A stretch of 64,000 bases of DNA from the NCBI RefSeq assembly GCF_900105735.1, contig NZ_LT629793.1, positions 2,294,001-2,358,000 on the forward strand, in the 5' to 3' direction. Under the pieces are notes generated by a model. That model searched no databases and was not told the DNA's origin. It was given only the letters and a program-made list of their open reading frames with translations. Position numbers and translations under genes: made by a program. The number at the start of each line of letters is the position of its first letter. The stretch's first letter is position 1. This DNA is from Pseudomonas yamanorum. GTDB taxonomy: Bacteria > Pseudomonadota > Gammaproteobacteria > Pseudomonadales > Pseudomonadaceae. Positions 1 to 9,104 of this stretch are shown one piece after another.

Positions 1-666
1 GTGGACACGGAATGGCGCTCTGACTGGAAGTGGTCGCGGGTCGCGCCGCACCTGGACCTCAAGGGCAAGCGCATTCTCGATGTGGGTTGCGGCAACGGCT
101 ATTACATGTGGCGCATGCTCGGCGCCGGGGCGGACAGCGTGATTGGCGTCGACCCGAACTGGCTGTTCTTCTGCCAGTTCCAGGCGGTGCAGCGTTACCT
201 GTCAGAGCCGAGGGCCTGGCACCTGCCGTTCCCGTTTGAAGACCTGCCGTCGAACATGGAGGGCTTCGATACGGTGTTTTCCATGGGCGTGTTCTACCAC
301 CGCCGTTCGCCCATCGAACATTTGCTGGCGCTGAAGGATTGCCTGGTGAAGGGCGGCGAATTGGTGTTGGAAACGCTGGTGGTTGAAGGCGATCAGCAGC
401 AGGTGCTGGTGCCGGAAGACCGTTACGCGCAAATGCGCAACGTGTGGTTCCTGCCGTCGGTGCCGGCGCTGATGCTGTGGCTACGGCGTGCGGGCTTCAG
501 TGATGTGCGCTGTGTGGATGTGAGCGTGACCACGATTGAGGAACAGCGCGGCACGGAGTGGATGAAGTATCAGTCCCTCAGCGACTTCCTGGACCCTGAA
601 GATCACAGCAAGACCATCGAAGGGCTGCCGGCGCCGATGCGGGCGGTGATTGTCGCCAGGAAATAA
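1..666 (+). CDS. cmoB: tRNA U34 carboxymethyltransferase CmoB, C-terminal part (5' end outside window)
   Basis: CmoB transfers the carboxymethyl group of carboxy-SAM to 5-hydroxyuridine at tRNA position 34, the last step to cmo5U, in the cytoplasm. The fragment opens with [10 protein letters not shown], the conserved core entry of CmoB, followed by a Rossmann SAM-binding motif (DVGCGNGYY, about residues 27-35 of the fragment) and the [11 protein letters not shown] segment. The full protein is usually about 320 residues, so roughly the first 100 are missing. The GTG at base 1 is very probably an internal Val codon rather than a start. The gene ends just before a REP hairpin. The call is strong because motif order and spacing match E. 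coli CmoB throughout. Confidence 0.93.
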   Translation: MDTEWRSDWKWSRVAPHLDLKGKRILDVGCGNGYYMWRMLGAGADSVIGVDPNWLFFCQFQAVQRYLSEPRAWHLPFPFEDLPSNMEGFDTVFSMGVFYHRRSPIEHLLALKDCLVKGGELVLETLVVEGDQQQVLVPEDRYAQMRNVWFLPSVPALMLWLRRAGFSDVRCVDVSVTTIEEQRGTEWMKYQSLSDFLDPEDHSKTIEGLPAPMRAVIVARK

Positions 667-698
667 CCCCCACTCTCCCTTACTAAATGGAGATCAAA

Positions 699-792
699 AA
701 TGTGGGAGCGGGCTTGCTCGCGAATGCCGTGTGTCAGTCAGCACATGTATTGACTGATACACCGCATTCGCGAGCAAGCCCGCTCCCACATT
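699..792. repeat. REP/REPIN inverted repeat
   Basis: Two arms, TGTGGGAGCGGGCTTGCTCG and its complement, face each other across a short centre that itself contains GTCAGTCA/TGACTGA. This is the common Pseudomonas REP doublet. It lies between the convergent genes cmoB and tadA, where it could act as a transcription end or mRNA stabiliser. The same family recurs at least six more times in this window. Confidence 0.9.
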
Positions 793-807
793 AGCCCTCG
801 CTGTTCT

Positions 808-1305
808 TTAGAGTGCTGGTTTGGCGCGACGTGCCTTGAAGAACTCGCTCAACACCGTCCCGCACTCTTCAGCCAATACCCCGCCTTCATACAGCACCCG
901 ATGATTGAGAAATCCCTGGGTAAAAAACTGGCCTTGGCTTTGCACGATCCCGGCTTTTGGTTCAAGCGCGCCGTACACCACCCGGGCAATCCGCGAGTGG
1001 ACGATCAGCCCGGCGCACATGCTGCACGGCTCCAGCGTGACGTAGAGCGTACTGCCCGGCAGCCGGTAATTACTGACAGCCTGGGCGGCGGCCCGGATCG
1101 CGACCATCTCGGCATGCGCACTGGGGTCATTGCCGCTGATAGGGCAGTTGAAGCCACGCCCGATGATTTCTCCGTCCTGTACCAGCACCGCGCCCACCGG
1201 CACTTCCCCCAGCGCGGCGCCCTGGGTCGCCAGGGTCAGCGCTTCACGCATGAAGTCCTGGTCGCGGCTGCGGTCGATAATCGCCGTGGGGCGAAACTGG
1301 CGCAT
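808..1305 (-). CDS. tadA: tRNA-specific adenosine deaminase TadA
   Basis: TadA deaminates A34 of tRNA-Arg to inosine, allowing wobble decoding. The protein (165 aa) shows the zinc deaminase signature: HAE at residues 64-66 (His ligand, Glu proton shuttle) and PCSMC at 93-97 (two Cys ligands). The start is chosen at ATG 1305, seven bases after a GAGG ribosome-binding site; the GTG one codon upstream (1308) is an alternative. The start overlaps the stop of the multicopper oxidase by one base (TGATG), so the two are probably translationally coupled. Confidence 0.95.
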   Translation of the reverse strand: MRQFRPTAIIDRSRDQDFMREALTLATQGAALGEVPVGAVLVQDGEIIGRGFNCPISGNDPSAHAEMVAIRAAAQAVSNYRLPGSTLYVTLEPCSMCAGLIVHSRIARVVYGALEPKAGIVQSQGQFFTQGFLNHRVLYEGGVLAEECGTVLSEFFKARRAKPAL

Positions 1306-2684
1306 CACGCCACCTCGATGGCGGCCATCAGGCCGGTTTCCATGTGGTCGATCACATGGCAGTGGAACATCCAGACACCCGGGTTATCCGCCACCAACGC
1401 TACGCGGGCACGTTCGTTCTTGCCCAGCAGGTAGGTGTCGGTGAAGTACGGAATCACCTTGTGGCGGTTCGAGGCGATGACCTTGAAACTCATGCCGTGC
1501 AGGTGGATCGGGTGTTGGTACTGGGTCATATTCTTCAATTCGAAAATGTAGCTCTTGCCCTTTTCCAGTTTGGCAATCGGGCGGTCGGCGCAGGTCTTGT
1601 CGGTGATGTCCCAGGCCTGGCCGTTGATCTGCCACAGGCTCGGCGGCTTATTGTCTACGTTCACCGAAACCGATCCAACCCATTCGAAATTGAAGTTGAG
1701 TTTCTCGGCATTGGCCAGGTCTGGCTCGGCAATCGGGTTGGCGGGCAACGCAGGCGGCCATTCGGTCGCCGTGTCGGTGCTGGCCACCGAGCGAAAGGTG
1801 CCCAGGCGTACCGGCCCGTTGCGGATCGACAGTTCTTCACCGGCGGGAGGTGCCTTGATCGCCAGGCAGATACGCATGCCGGGGCCCAGCCAGTATTCCT
1901 TGCCCAACGGGCGTGGCTCGACGGGGTTGCCGTCCAGCGCATAGATCTGCGCTTCAACGTCGGGGATGTTGATGCGATACGTCAGGGTGTTATCGAGGTT
2001 GAGCAGGCGCACGCGGGTGATTTGCCCGGCGGGCAAATCGATCACGGCCTGGGACACACCGTTGATGGTCGACAGACGTCCGGCGGTACCGCCACGGGCC
2101 GCTTCACGCGGGACGCTGAAGGCCACGAAGGCGCCCTCTTCGTCCACGTGCCAGCTTTTCAGGCTCAGGGTGCGTTCGTGCTTGAAACCGGTGGGTTCGC
2201 GCTCTTCGATGATCAGCGGGCCCACCAGGCCACGGCCCAGTTCTTCGCTGCTGTTCACGTGGGGGTGATACCAATAGCTGCCGGCATCGGGCACGCGGAA
2301 TTTGTAGTCGAAGTATTCGCCCGGCAGTACCGGCAGTTGCGAGACGTAAGGCACGCCGTCCATTTCCAGCGGCAGGCGAATGCCATGCCAGTGGATGGTG
2401 GTGGCGACCGGCAGGTGGTTGATAAAGCGGACCCGCAGCCATTCACCCTGGCGCACCCGCAACTCGGTACCCGGCGCCGAAGGGCCGAAAGCCCAGGCTT
2501 GGGTCTTGTGCCCCGGCACCAATTCCACGTCCAACGGCGCGGCGATCAGTTCGTAATCGTGCCCCGCCTCAGCCTCGGCGACCTTGCCCAGCCAATAGCG
2601 ATAAGCGCCACCGGCACCGACGCCCACTACCGCGAGACCGGCAAGACCACCCAGGATTTGTCGACGGGAAAACGATTGGGACAC
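1305..2684 (-). CDS. Tat-exported multicopper oxidase
   Basis: Probable periplasmic multicopper oxidase of 459 aa. All four copper motifs are visible in order: HWHG, HPHV, HPIHLHG and HCHVIDHMETGL, covering the type 1, 2 and 3 copper sites. The N-terminus SFSRRQILGGLAGLAVVG is a twin-arginine signal (RR at residues 7-8), so it should be exported folded. The GTG start at 2684 is preferred because a TGAGG site lies just upstream and it places the Tat motif at the N-terminus; the frame stays open to 2750 without adding known sequence. It is followed directly by tadA. From memory, P. aeruginosa has the same pair (PA3768-PA3767). The substrate (metal ion or phenolic) cannot be told from sequence. 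Confidence 0.88.
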   Translation of the reverse strand: MSQSFSRRQILGGLAGLAVVGVGAGGAYRYWLGKVAEAEAGHDYELIAAPLDVELVPGHKTQAWAFGPSAPGTELRVRQGEWLRVRFINHLPVATTIHWHGIRLPLEMDGVPYVSQLPVLPGEYFDYKFRVPDAGSYWYHPHVNSSEELGRGLVGPLIIEEREPTGFKHERTLSLKSWHVDEEGAFVAFSVPREAARGGTAGRLSTINGVSQAVIDLPAGQITRVRLLNLDNTLTYRINIPDVEAQIYALDGNPVEPRPLGKEYWLGPGMRICLAIKAPPAGEELSIRNGPVRLGTFRSVASTDTATEWPPALPANPIAEPDLANAEKLNFNFEWVGSVSVNVDNKPPSLWQINGQAWDITDKTCADRPIAKLEKGKSYIFELKNMTQYQHPIHLHGMSFKVIASNRHKVIPYFTDTYLLGKNERARVALVADNPGVWMFHCHVIDHMETGLMAAIEVA

Positions 2685-2776
2685 AACAACCTCACGTATC
2701 TGCCGCGGGTCCGAGACCCGCAAAGGGCAGATACCATACACCGGCATCACCTAAACAGTAAGGGTTCGCATTGCCA

Positions 2777-2885
2777 CATGTGGGAGCAGGCTTAGTGTGG
2801 GAGCTGGCTTGCCTGCGATGGCATCACCTCGGTGCAACTGAAATACCGAGGTGATGCCATCGCGGGCAAGCCCGGCTCCCACACA
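2777..2885. repeat. REP inverted repeat with a truncated extra arm
   Basis: A long hairpin (2796-2885) has arms TGTGGGAGCTGGCTTGCC and GGCAAGCCCGGCTCCCACA with inner arms ATGGCATCACCTCGGT and its complement. Immediately before it, at about 2777-2793, lies a second incomplete arm (TGTGGGAGCAGGCTT), which suggests a decayed neighbouring copy. It separates the pdxJ 3' end from the multicopper oxidase start region. Confidence 0.85.
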
Positions 2886-2910
2886 AGTCACACATTGGAT
2901 CTTCGTTACT

Positions 2911-3654
2911 TCAGGCCTTGGCGGCAGCCAGAATCAAGGCTTTCATCTCGGCGACGGCGCCTTTGAAACCGACGAACAGCGCGTGCGCCACTAGTGCATG
3001 GCCGATGTTCAGCTCGTTGATGCCCTTGATCGCAGCCACGGCTTCAACGTTGTGGTAGTGCAGGCCATGGCCGGCGTTGACGATCAGGCCCTCGCCCAGG
3101 CCGCAGTTGACACCGTCGATGATGCGTTGCAATTCGTCGGCAACTTCAGTCGGCGTGGTGGCGTCGGCGTAACGGCCGGTGTGCAGTTCGATGGCCGGGG
3201 CGCCGACGCGGCGCGAGGCTTCGATCTGGCGCTCGTCGGCATCGATGAACAGCGAGACTTCGCTGCCGATCTTCGACAGACGCTCCACCGCAGCCTTGAT
3301 CCGGGCTTCCTGGCCGGCCACATCGAGGCCGCCTTCGGTGGTCAGTTCCTGACGGGTTTCCGGCACCAGGCAGATATGCGCCGGGCGGATGCGCTCGGCG
3401 AACGCCATCATTTCTTCGGTGACGCCCATTTCGAAGTTCATGCGGGTTTGCAGCACGTCCTTGAGCAGCAGCACGTCGCGCTCCTGGATGTGGCGGCGGT
3501 CTTCGCGCAGGTGCACGGTGATGCCGTCGGCGCCCGCTTCTTCGGCGTCCAGCGCGGCCTTGACCGGGTCCGGGTAACGGGTGCCCCGGGCCTGGCGCAG
3601 GGTGGCTACGTGGTCGATGTTCACGCCGAGAAGAATGCGATTGCTGGTGGTCAC
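2911..3654 (-). CDS. pdxJ: Pyridoxine 5'-phosphate synthase PdxJ
   Basis: PdxJ condenses 1-deoxyxylulose 5-phosphate with 3-amino-2-oxopropyl phosphate to pyridoxine 5'-phosphate, closing the DXP-dependent vitamin B6 pathway. The 247-aa TIM-barrel protein opens with [18 protein letters not shown] and contains [16 protein letters not shown] and LNIGHALV, all family hallmarks. GTG at 3654 is taken as start because an AGGAG site lies eight bases upstream; the longer frame to 3699 adds no conserved sequence. It is the last gene of the lepA-lepB-rnc-era-recO-pdxJ series. Confidence 0.96.
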   Translation of the reverse strand: MTTSNRILLGVNIDHVATLRQARGTRYPDPVKAALDAEEAGADGITVHLREDRRHIQERDVLLLKDVLQTRMNFEMGVTEEMMAFAERIRPAHICLVPETRQELTTEGGLDVAGQEARIKAAVERLSKIGSEVSLFIDADERQIEASRRVGAPAIELHTGRYADATTPTEVADELQRIIDGVNCGLGEGLIVNAGHGLHYHNVEAVAAIKGINELNIGHALVAHALFVGFKGAVAEMKALILAAAKA

Positions 3655-3706
3655 GAAAAGCGCTCCTGAAGAGGGAAGGAATCGCTGCACAGCATACACG
3701 GGGATG

Positions 3707-4396
3707 TCAGGGCTTTCGAAACAACTCGCGGCTGACCAGTGGCCGACCGCCCAAATGCACGGCCAGGGCCTGGCGCATCAGGCGCTTGGCGGCAGACAAG
3801 GCGCCGGGGGCGGTCCAGTCGGCTTCGCTCATCGCAAGCAATTCGGTGCCTTGGAACAGGCCGGGTTGCAGCAGGTAGACCCGCTCCAGGCCTGCGTCCA
3901 CTTGCAGGCGGTACATACCGTCGGCAGCGATGGGGTCGCCGTGCAGGTCGTTGCTCAGTTCGAAGCCGTAGCCCAAGTCATCCAGCAGGCGCCATTCGAA
4001 TGCGCGTAGCAGCGGTTCCAGGGGACGGCCTTCGGCGAGGGCGAGCAAGGTCGCGGCGTAGTGATCAAAGACGCCGGGGTGTGGGTCTTCGGCGGGGAGC
4101 AGGCGGATCAGCAATTCGTTGAGGTAGAGGCCGCTGAACAGCGCCTCACCGTTGAGCCAATTGGAAGCGCCGGCGGCTTCCATGCGGCCGACGTTCTTCA
4201 GTTCGCCACGTCCACGAAACTCCACTTCCAGGGCCACGAAGGGCCGCGCGAGGGTGCCGGCCTTGCCGCGGGCGCTGCGCAAGACCGCGCGCAGGCGGCC
4301 TTGAGGTGTGAGGAAGTCCACCAAGGCGCTGGTCTCGCGGTAGGCGCGGCTGTGCAAGACGTAGGCGGGTTGGCCGGTGGGTGGGGTTTGGGACAT
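3707..4396 (-). CDS. recO: DNA repair protein RecO
   Basis: RecO loads RecA on SSB-covered gaps with RecR in the RecFOR recombination pathway. The 229-aa protein has the N-terminal OB fold ([20 protein letters not shown]) and the helical segment [24 protein letters not shown] typical of RecO. The start is set at ATG 4396 (MSQTPPTG); the frame is open further upstream but that part is not family-like. A REP hairpin separates it from era, so it may be only partly cotranscribed with era. Confidence 0.95.
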   Translation of the reverse strand: MSQTPPTGQPAYVLHSRAYRETSALVDFLTPQGRLRAVLRSARGKAGTLARPFVALEVEFRGRGELKNVGRMEAAGASNWLNGEALFSGLYLNELLIRLLPAEDPHPGVFDHYAATLLALAEGRPLEPLLRAFEWRLLDDLGYGFELSNDLHGDPIAADGMYRLQVDAGLERVYLLQPGLFQGTELLAMSEADWTAPGALSAAKRLMRQALAVHLGGRPLVSRELFRKP

Positions 4397-4441
4397 TGGG
4401 TTCTCGCTGCGGGAACACGGTCTGGAAAACAACGACTATCC

Positions 4442-4535
4442 AATGTGGGAGCGGGCTTGCTCGCGAATGCGGAGTGTCAGTCAACACATCTGGTGACTGA
4501 TCCACTGCATTCGCGAGCAAGCCCGCTCCCACATT
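4442..4535. repeat. REP/REPIN inverted repeat
   Basis: Same arms as the copy at 699-792 (TGTGGGAGCGGGCTTGCTCG and complement), here within the leftward operon between era and recO. A strong hairpin inside an operon may protect the upstream era message from 3' exonucleases and lower recO expression. Confidence 0.88.
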
Positions 4536-4560
4536 TGTCCTGCGGTGTTCCGGAGACCTG

Positions 4561-5463
4561 TTACAGGTCGCCGTAACCCAACGAACGCAACGCGCGCTCA
4601 TCATCAGACCAACCACCCTTAACCTTCACCCACAGGTTGAGCATGATCTTGGAATCAAACAGTAATTCCATGTCCTTGCGCGCCTCGGTGCCGATGCGCT
4701 TGATGCGCTCGCCCTTGTCGCCAATGATGATTTTCTTCTGGCCGTCACGTTCAACGAGGATCAACGCGTGGATATGCAGGGTCTTGCCCTGCTGCTTGAA
4801 CTCTTCGATTTCGACGGTGATCTGGTATGGCAGCTCGGCGCCCATCTGGCGCATGATTTTCTCGCGTACCAGTTCGGCGGCGAGGAAACGGCTGCTGCGG
4901 TCGGTGATCTGATCTTCCGGGAAGAAGTGCTCGTTCTCCGGCAGGTACCCGGCGATCACGCGCTCCAGGGCTTCGAGGTTGTGCCCGTGCTGGGCCGAGA
5001 TCGGCATGATCTGGGCGTTCGGCAGTTGTTCCTGCAGCCAGCTCAGGTGCGGCATCAGCTCGGCCTTGTCTTCGATGCGGTCGGTCTTGTTCAACGCGAC
5101 GATCAACGGGCCGGTGACGTACTGCACGCGCTCCAGAACCATCTGGTCTTCGTCGGTCCACTTGGTGCGGTCGACCACGAAGATCACCACGTCGACGTCT
5201 TTCAACGCAGCCGAAGCGGTTTTGTTCATGTAGCGGTTAAGGGCCTTTTCGCCGCCTTTGTGCATGCCCGGGGTGTCGACGTAGACCGCCTGTACGGCGC
5301 CTTCGGTCTTGATGCCCAACATGTTGTGGCGGGTGGTCTGAGGCTTGCGCGAGGTGATCGCCAGCTTCTGTCCCAGGATGTGGTTCAGCAACGTGGACTT
5401 GCCCACGTTCGGACGGCCGACGATGGCAACATAGCCACAGCGAGTTGCGGTTGAATCAGTCAT
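4561..5463 (-). CDS. era: Ribosome-assembly GTPase Era
   Basis: Era binds the 3' end of 16S rRNA and guides 30S maturation. The 300-aa protein has the G1 P-loop GRPNVGKS (residues 16-23), the G2 region with the TTRHN motif, G3 DTPGMHK, G4 NKTD and a C-terminal KH domain ([13 protein letters not shown]). Start ATG 5463 ([11 protein letters not shown]) overlaps the rnc stop by eight bases; a second in-frame ATG two codons upstream (5469) is possible. The overlap indicates translational coupling with rnc, the usual rnc-era arrangement. Confidence 0.97.
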   Translation of the reverse strand: MTDSTATRCGYVAIVGRPNVGKSTLLNHILGQKLAITSRKPQTTRHNMLGIKTEGAVQAVYVDTPGMHKGGEKALNRYMNKTASAALKDVDVVIFVVDRTKWTDEDQMVLERVQYVTGPLIVALNKTDRIEDKAELMPHLSWLQEQLPNAQIMPISAQHGHNLEALERVIAGYLPENEHFFPEDQITDRSSRFLAAELVREKIMRQMGAELPYQITVEIEEFKQQGKTLHIHALILVERDGQKKIIIGDKGERIKRIGTEARKDMELLFDSKIMLNLWVKVKGGWSDDERALRSLGYGDL

Positions 5464-6145
5464 GGCCATTCTCCACGCCCAGGGCAATCAGTGCTGCAGC
5501 GGCCGCTACCTGTTCGGCAATACGACGGCTCACACCCTGACCTCGGCTTTTTTCATTCAGTAAGGTGATTTCGCATTCGACGAAGAAAACTCGGCAGTGC
5601 GGCTCACCCTGGATATCCACCACTTCGTAACGCGGCAGGTCGCAACCACGGGACTGCAGGAATTCCTGCAGGCGGGTCTTCGGATCTTTGTTGGTGTCTA
5701 CCAGCGTCAGGCTTTCAATCTCGGTCGACAGCCAGGCGACGACGCGCTCTTTGGCTGCCTCCATGCCTGCATCGAGGTAGATCGCGCCGATCAGTGCTTC
5801 CAGGGCGTCGGCCAGGATCGACTCACGACGAAAACCGCCGCTCTTCAGCTCGCCGGAACCCAGGCGCAGGTAATCGCCCAGATCGAAACCACGGGCCAGT
5901 ACGGCCAGGGTCTCGCCTTTCACCAGGCGCGCACGCAAGCGCGACAACTGGCCTTCGCGGGCCAGCGGGAAGCGATTGAACAGGGCTTCGCCGGCGACGA
6001 AATTGAGGATGGCATCACCGAGGAATTCCAGGCGCTCGTTGTTACGCCCGGCAAAACTGCGGTGTGTGAGGGCAAGGATCATCAATTCCTGATCCTTGAA
6101 GGTGTAACCGAGCTGACGCTCGAGACGGCTTAGAGAAACGCTCAC
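5456..6145 (-). CDS. rnc: Ribonuclease III
   Basis: RNase III cleaves double-stranded RNA in rRNA precursors and many mRNAs. The 229-aa protein carries the family signature [10 protein letters not shown] (about residues 36-45), the catalytic [14 protein letters not shown] block and a C-terminal double-stranded-RNA-binding domain (about 155-225). It starts with GTG at 6145. It lies between lepB and era. A perfect 10-bp hairpin sits 120 bases upstream in the lepB-rnc gap. In P. aeruginosa, from memory, a small DUF4845 gene lies in this gap; here the 147-bp gap has no such frame. Confidence 0.97.
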   Translation of the reverse strand: MSVSLSRLERQLGYTFKDQELMILALTHRSFAGRNNERLEFLGDAILNFVAGEALFNRFPLAREGQLSRLRARLVKGETLAVLARGFDLGDYLRLGSGELKSGGFRRESILADALEALIGAIYLDAGMEAAKERVVAWLSTEIESLTLVDTNKDPKTRLQEFLQSRGCDLPRYEVVDIQGEPHCRVFFVECEITLLNEKSRGQGVSRRIAEQVAAAAALIALGVENGHD

Positions 6146-6264
6146 GGTTTACCCACATTCAGTTCGAGGCACCGGTGGCCTGCGACGATTAACGCTGTGT
6201 TCAAATTCAAATCCTGGTGGTTGCTGCATGGGACCAGACTTTGTCCAAGCCCCAGAAAAGCATT

Positions 6265-6286
6265 CGGCGCTGTGTTCACAGCGCCG
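6265..6286 (-). promoter_or_regulatory. Short perfect hairpin between lepB and rnc
   Basis: CGGCGCTGTG and CACAGCGCCG form a perfect 10-bp stem with almost no loop, six bases past the lepB stop. There is no T-run behind it on the minus strand, so it is not an obvious intrinsic terminator. It may be a processing site or a stability element in the lepB-rnc message. The role is inferred only from its position. Confidence 0.55.
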
Positions 6287-6292
6287 CATGGA

Positions 6293-7147
6293 TTACTTGA
6301 TCAGCCCGACCCGCGAGAAGTTCGGCAGGTGGCTGAGCTTGGGTTCCGGCCAACTCATCCAGACCGCGAAGGCCTTGCCGACGATATTCTGGTCGGGAAC
6401 CATGCCCAGCAGGTCCTTGGGAATATTGGGGTCATCCCAGTAGCGGCTGTCATTGGAGTTGTCGCGGTTGTCGCCCATCATGAAGTAATGCCCGGCAGGC
6501 ACTGTCCATTGGTTGTCAGGCGGCGAACGGTAGCGGCTCATTTCCTTGCGGATTTCGTGCTCTACCGCTCCGAGTTTTTCCTGGTACAGCTCGGCGCTGC
6601 CCAAGGTGTTTGGCTCGGAACCGATCAGTTTTTCCGCCACCGACTCGCCATTGACGAACAGGCGCTTGTCGCTGGTGTAGCGAATCACGTCACCCGGCAG
6701 GCCCACTACACGCTTGATGTAGTTGACGTTCGGGTCGCTTGGGTAGCGAAACACCATCACATCGCCGCGCTGCGGGTCACCGATCTCGATGACTTTCTTG
6801 TCGATCACCGGCAAGCGGATCCCGTAAGAAAACTTGTTCACCAGGATGAAGTCGCCCACGTCCAGGGTAGGTTTCATCGATCCCGAAGGGATCTGAAACG
6901 GTTCCACCAGGAACGAACGCAGCACCAGCACGATGAACAACACCGGGAAGAACGACTTGCCGTATTCAACCAGCATTGGCTCTTTGTTCAGTTTCTCGAC
7001 CACCGCCACATCGGGCTGGCTGACGCTGCCCTGATAGGCCGCGATGGCAGCCCGGCGACGCGGGGCGAAGAAAATCAGATCGAGCAACGCCAGGAGACCG
7101 CAAACGGCAACGGCAATGACCAGCAACAGCGGGAAATTTAGTGACAT
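6293..7147 (-). CDS. lepB: Signal peptidase I LepB
   Basis: LepB removes signal peptides from exported preproteins at the periplasmic face of the inner membrane. The 284-aa protein has two N-terminal membrane segments (about residues 5-27 and 65-82), the nucleophile in PSGSMKPTL (Ser90), the general-base Lys in YIKRVVGLPGD (Lys145) and the GDNRDNSNDSR box. It lies five bases after lepA in the same direction, the conserved lepA-lepB order. Confidence 0.97.
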   Translation of the reverse strand: MSLNFPLLLVIAVAVCGLLALLDLIFFAPRRRAAIAAYQGSVSQPDVAVVEKLNKEPMLVEYGKSFFPVLFIVLVLRSFLVEPFQIPSGSMKPTLDVGDFILVNKFSYGIRLPVIDKKVIEIGDPQRGDVMVFRYPSDPNVNYIKRVVGLPGDVIRYTSDKRLFVNGESVAEKLIGSEPNTLGSAELYQEKLGAVEHEIRKEMSRYRSPPDNQWTVPAGHYFMMGDNRDNSNDSRYWDDPNIPKDLLGMVPDQNIVGKAFAVWMSWPEPKLSHLPNFSRVGLIK

Positions 7148-7152
7148 AGGAC

Positions 7153-8952
7153 CTAACTATCCAACCTGAGCACCGCAAGGAAGGCTTCTTGTGGAATTTC
7201 CACGTTGCCCACTTGCTTCATGCGTTTTTTACCGGCCTTTTGCTTCTCGAGCAGCTTGCGCTTACGGCTGACGTCGCCGCCATAGCATTTGGCCAGTACG
7301 TTCTTTCTGAGTGCCTTGACGGAGGTCCGTGCAATGATCTGCCCGCCAATGGCGGCCTGGATCGCGACGTCGAACATCTGGCGCGGAATCAGTTCTTTCA
7401 TCTTTTCGGTCAACTGGCGACCTTTGTAGTGCGCGTTGTCCTTGTGCACGATCAGCGCCAGGGCATCGACCTTGTCGCCGTTGATCAGCACATCCAGCTT
7501 CACCAGATTAGCTGATTGGTAACGATCAAAATGGTAATCCAGCGAAGCATAGCCGCGGCTGGTGGATTTGAGACGGTCGAAGAAGTCCAGGACCACTTCG
7601 TTCATCGGCAAATCGTAGGTCACTTGCACCTGGGTACCGAGGAACAGCATGTCGTGCTGTACGCCACGCTTTTCGATACACAGGGTAATGACGTTGCCCA
7701 GGTGTTCTTGCGGCACAAGAATATTGGCCCGCACGATCGGTTCGCGCATGTCTTCGATGGAAGACAGATCCGGAAGCTTGGACGGGTTGTCGACGTAAAT
7801 CGTTTCACCGGTCTTCAGCGCCAGTTCAAAAATAACCGTCGGCGCGGTGGTGATCAGGTCCAGGTCGTATTCGCGCTCGAGGCGCTCCTGGATGATTTCC
7901 ATGTGCAGCATGCCCAGGAACCCGCAGCGGAAACCGAAGCCCAGGGCGTCGGAGCTTTCCGGGGTGTACTGCAACGACGAGTCGTTGAGGGTCAGCTTCT
8001 GCAGGGCTTCGCGGAAATCCTCGAAGTCGTCGGAACTGACCGGGAACAGGCCGGCGTAGACCTGCGGCTGGATGCGTTTGAAGCCCGGCAGCACGTCGAC
8101 GTCTGGGGTGGAGCTCAAGGTCAGGGTGTCACCTACCGGTGCACCGTGGATGTCCTTGATACCGGCGATGATGAAGCCCACTTCACCGGCTTTCAGATCA
8201 GTGGTCGCGGTGTGCTTCGGGTTGAATACACCAACGCTGTCCACCAGGTGGATCTTGCCGGTGGATTTGACCAGGATCTTGTCGCCCTTCTTCACACGGC
8301 CGTGACGCACGCGCACCAGGGAGACAACGCCCAGGTAGTTGTCGAACCAGGAGTCGATGATCAACGCTTGCAGCGGATCTTCGTAGTTGCCGGTAGGCGC
8401 TGGAATGGTCTTGACCAGGCGCTCGAGCACTTCGTCGACGCCCAGGCCGGTCTTGGCGCTGCACTCGACGGCGTCGGTGGCGTCAATGCCGATGATCTTC
8501 TCGATCTCTTCCTTGACGCGGTCCGGATCGGCCTGTGGCAGGTCGATCTTGTTCAGCACCGGCATCACTTCCAGGCCTTGCTCGATGGCGGTATAGCAGT
8601 TGGCTACGGACTGGGCTTCAACGCCCTGGCCCGCGTCCACTACCAGCAACGCGCCTTCACAGGCCGCCAGGGAACGGCTGACTTCATAGGTGAAGTCGAC
8701 GTGGCCCGGGGTGTCAATGAAGTTGAGCTGGTACTTGATACCGTCTTTGGCGGTGTAATACAGAGTAACGCTGTGGGCCTTGATGGTGATCCCGCGCTCG
8801 CGCTCGAGGTCCATGGAGTCCAGCACCTGGGCTTCCATTTCACGCTCGGCAAGGCCGCCGCACATCTGGATAAATCGATCGGCCAGCGTCGACTTGCCAT
8901 GGTCAATGTGGGCGATGATGGAGAAATTGCGGATATGACTCAAATCACTCAC
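7153..8952 (-). CDS. lepA: Elongation factor 4 (LepA)
   Basis: LepA is a ribosome-binding translational GTPase that back-translocates or assists initiation and 30S assembly. The 599-aa protein begins [19 protein letters not shown] (P-loop) and has the RERGITI switch I, DTPGHVDF and NKIDLP motifs. It ends with the LepA-specific C-terminal domain ([21 protein letters not shown]). The start is GTG at 8952. A bidirectional terminator 100 bases upstream isolates it from lptG, so its promoter must lie within 8953-9050. Confidence 0.97.
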
Positions 8953-9050
8953 GGATCAACACTCAAAAAGGCTGCAGGCAGACTGCCCGCTGAAAAATAG
9001 CCGGGAATTGTACCTGATGCGCAGACCTGACGTCATCCATGGTGACCAAG

Positions 9051-9091
9051 AACAAAAATGCCCCGGTCGTTCGAACGGGGCATTTTTTGTT
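9051..9091. terminator. Bidirectional rho-independent terminator between lptG and lepA
   Basis: AACAAAAATGCCCC pairs with GGGGCATTTTTTGTT around a GTCGTTCGAAC centre, with A and T tracts on both sides. It sits 14 bases after the lptG stop (minus strand) and ends that transcript before lepA begins. Confidence 0.9.
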
Positions 9092-9104
9092 CATAAGCGC
9101 GGGC

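Noticed and set aside
699..792. REP clusters considered as a possible CRISPR array
   Set aside because: Copies are single, far apart and palindromic throughout, without regular spacers or cas genes.
1344..2795. A 483-codon open frame opposite the multicopper oxidase
   Set aside because: Shadow frame of a gene with complete copper motifs; no ribosome-binding site or domain.
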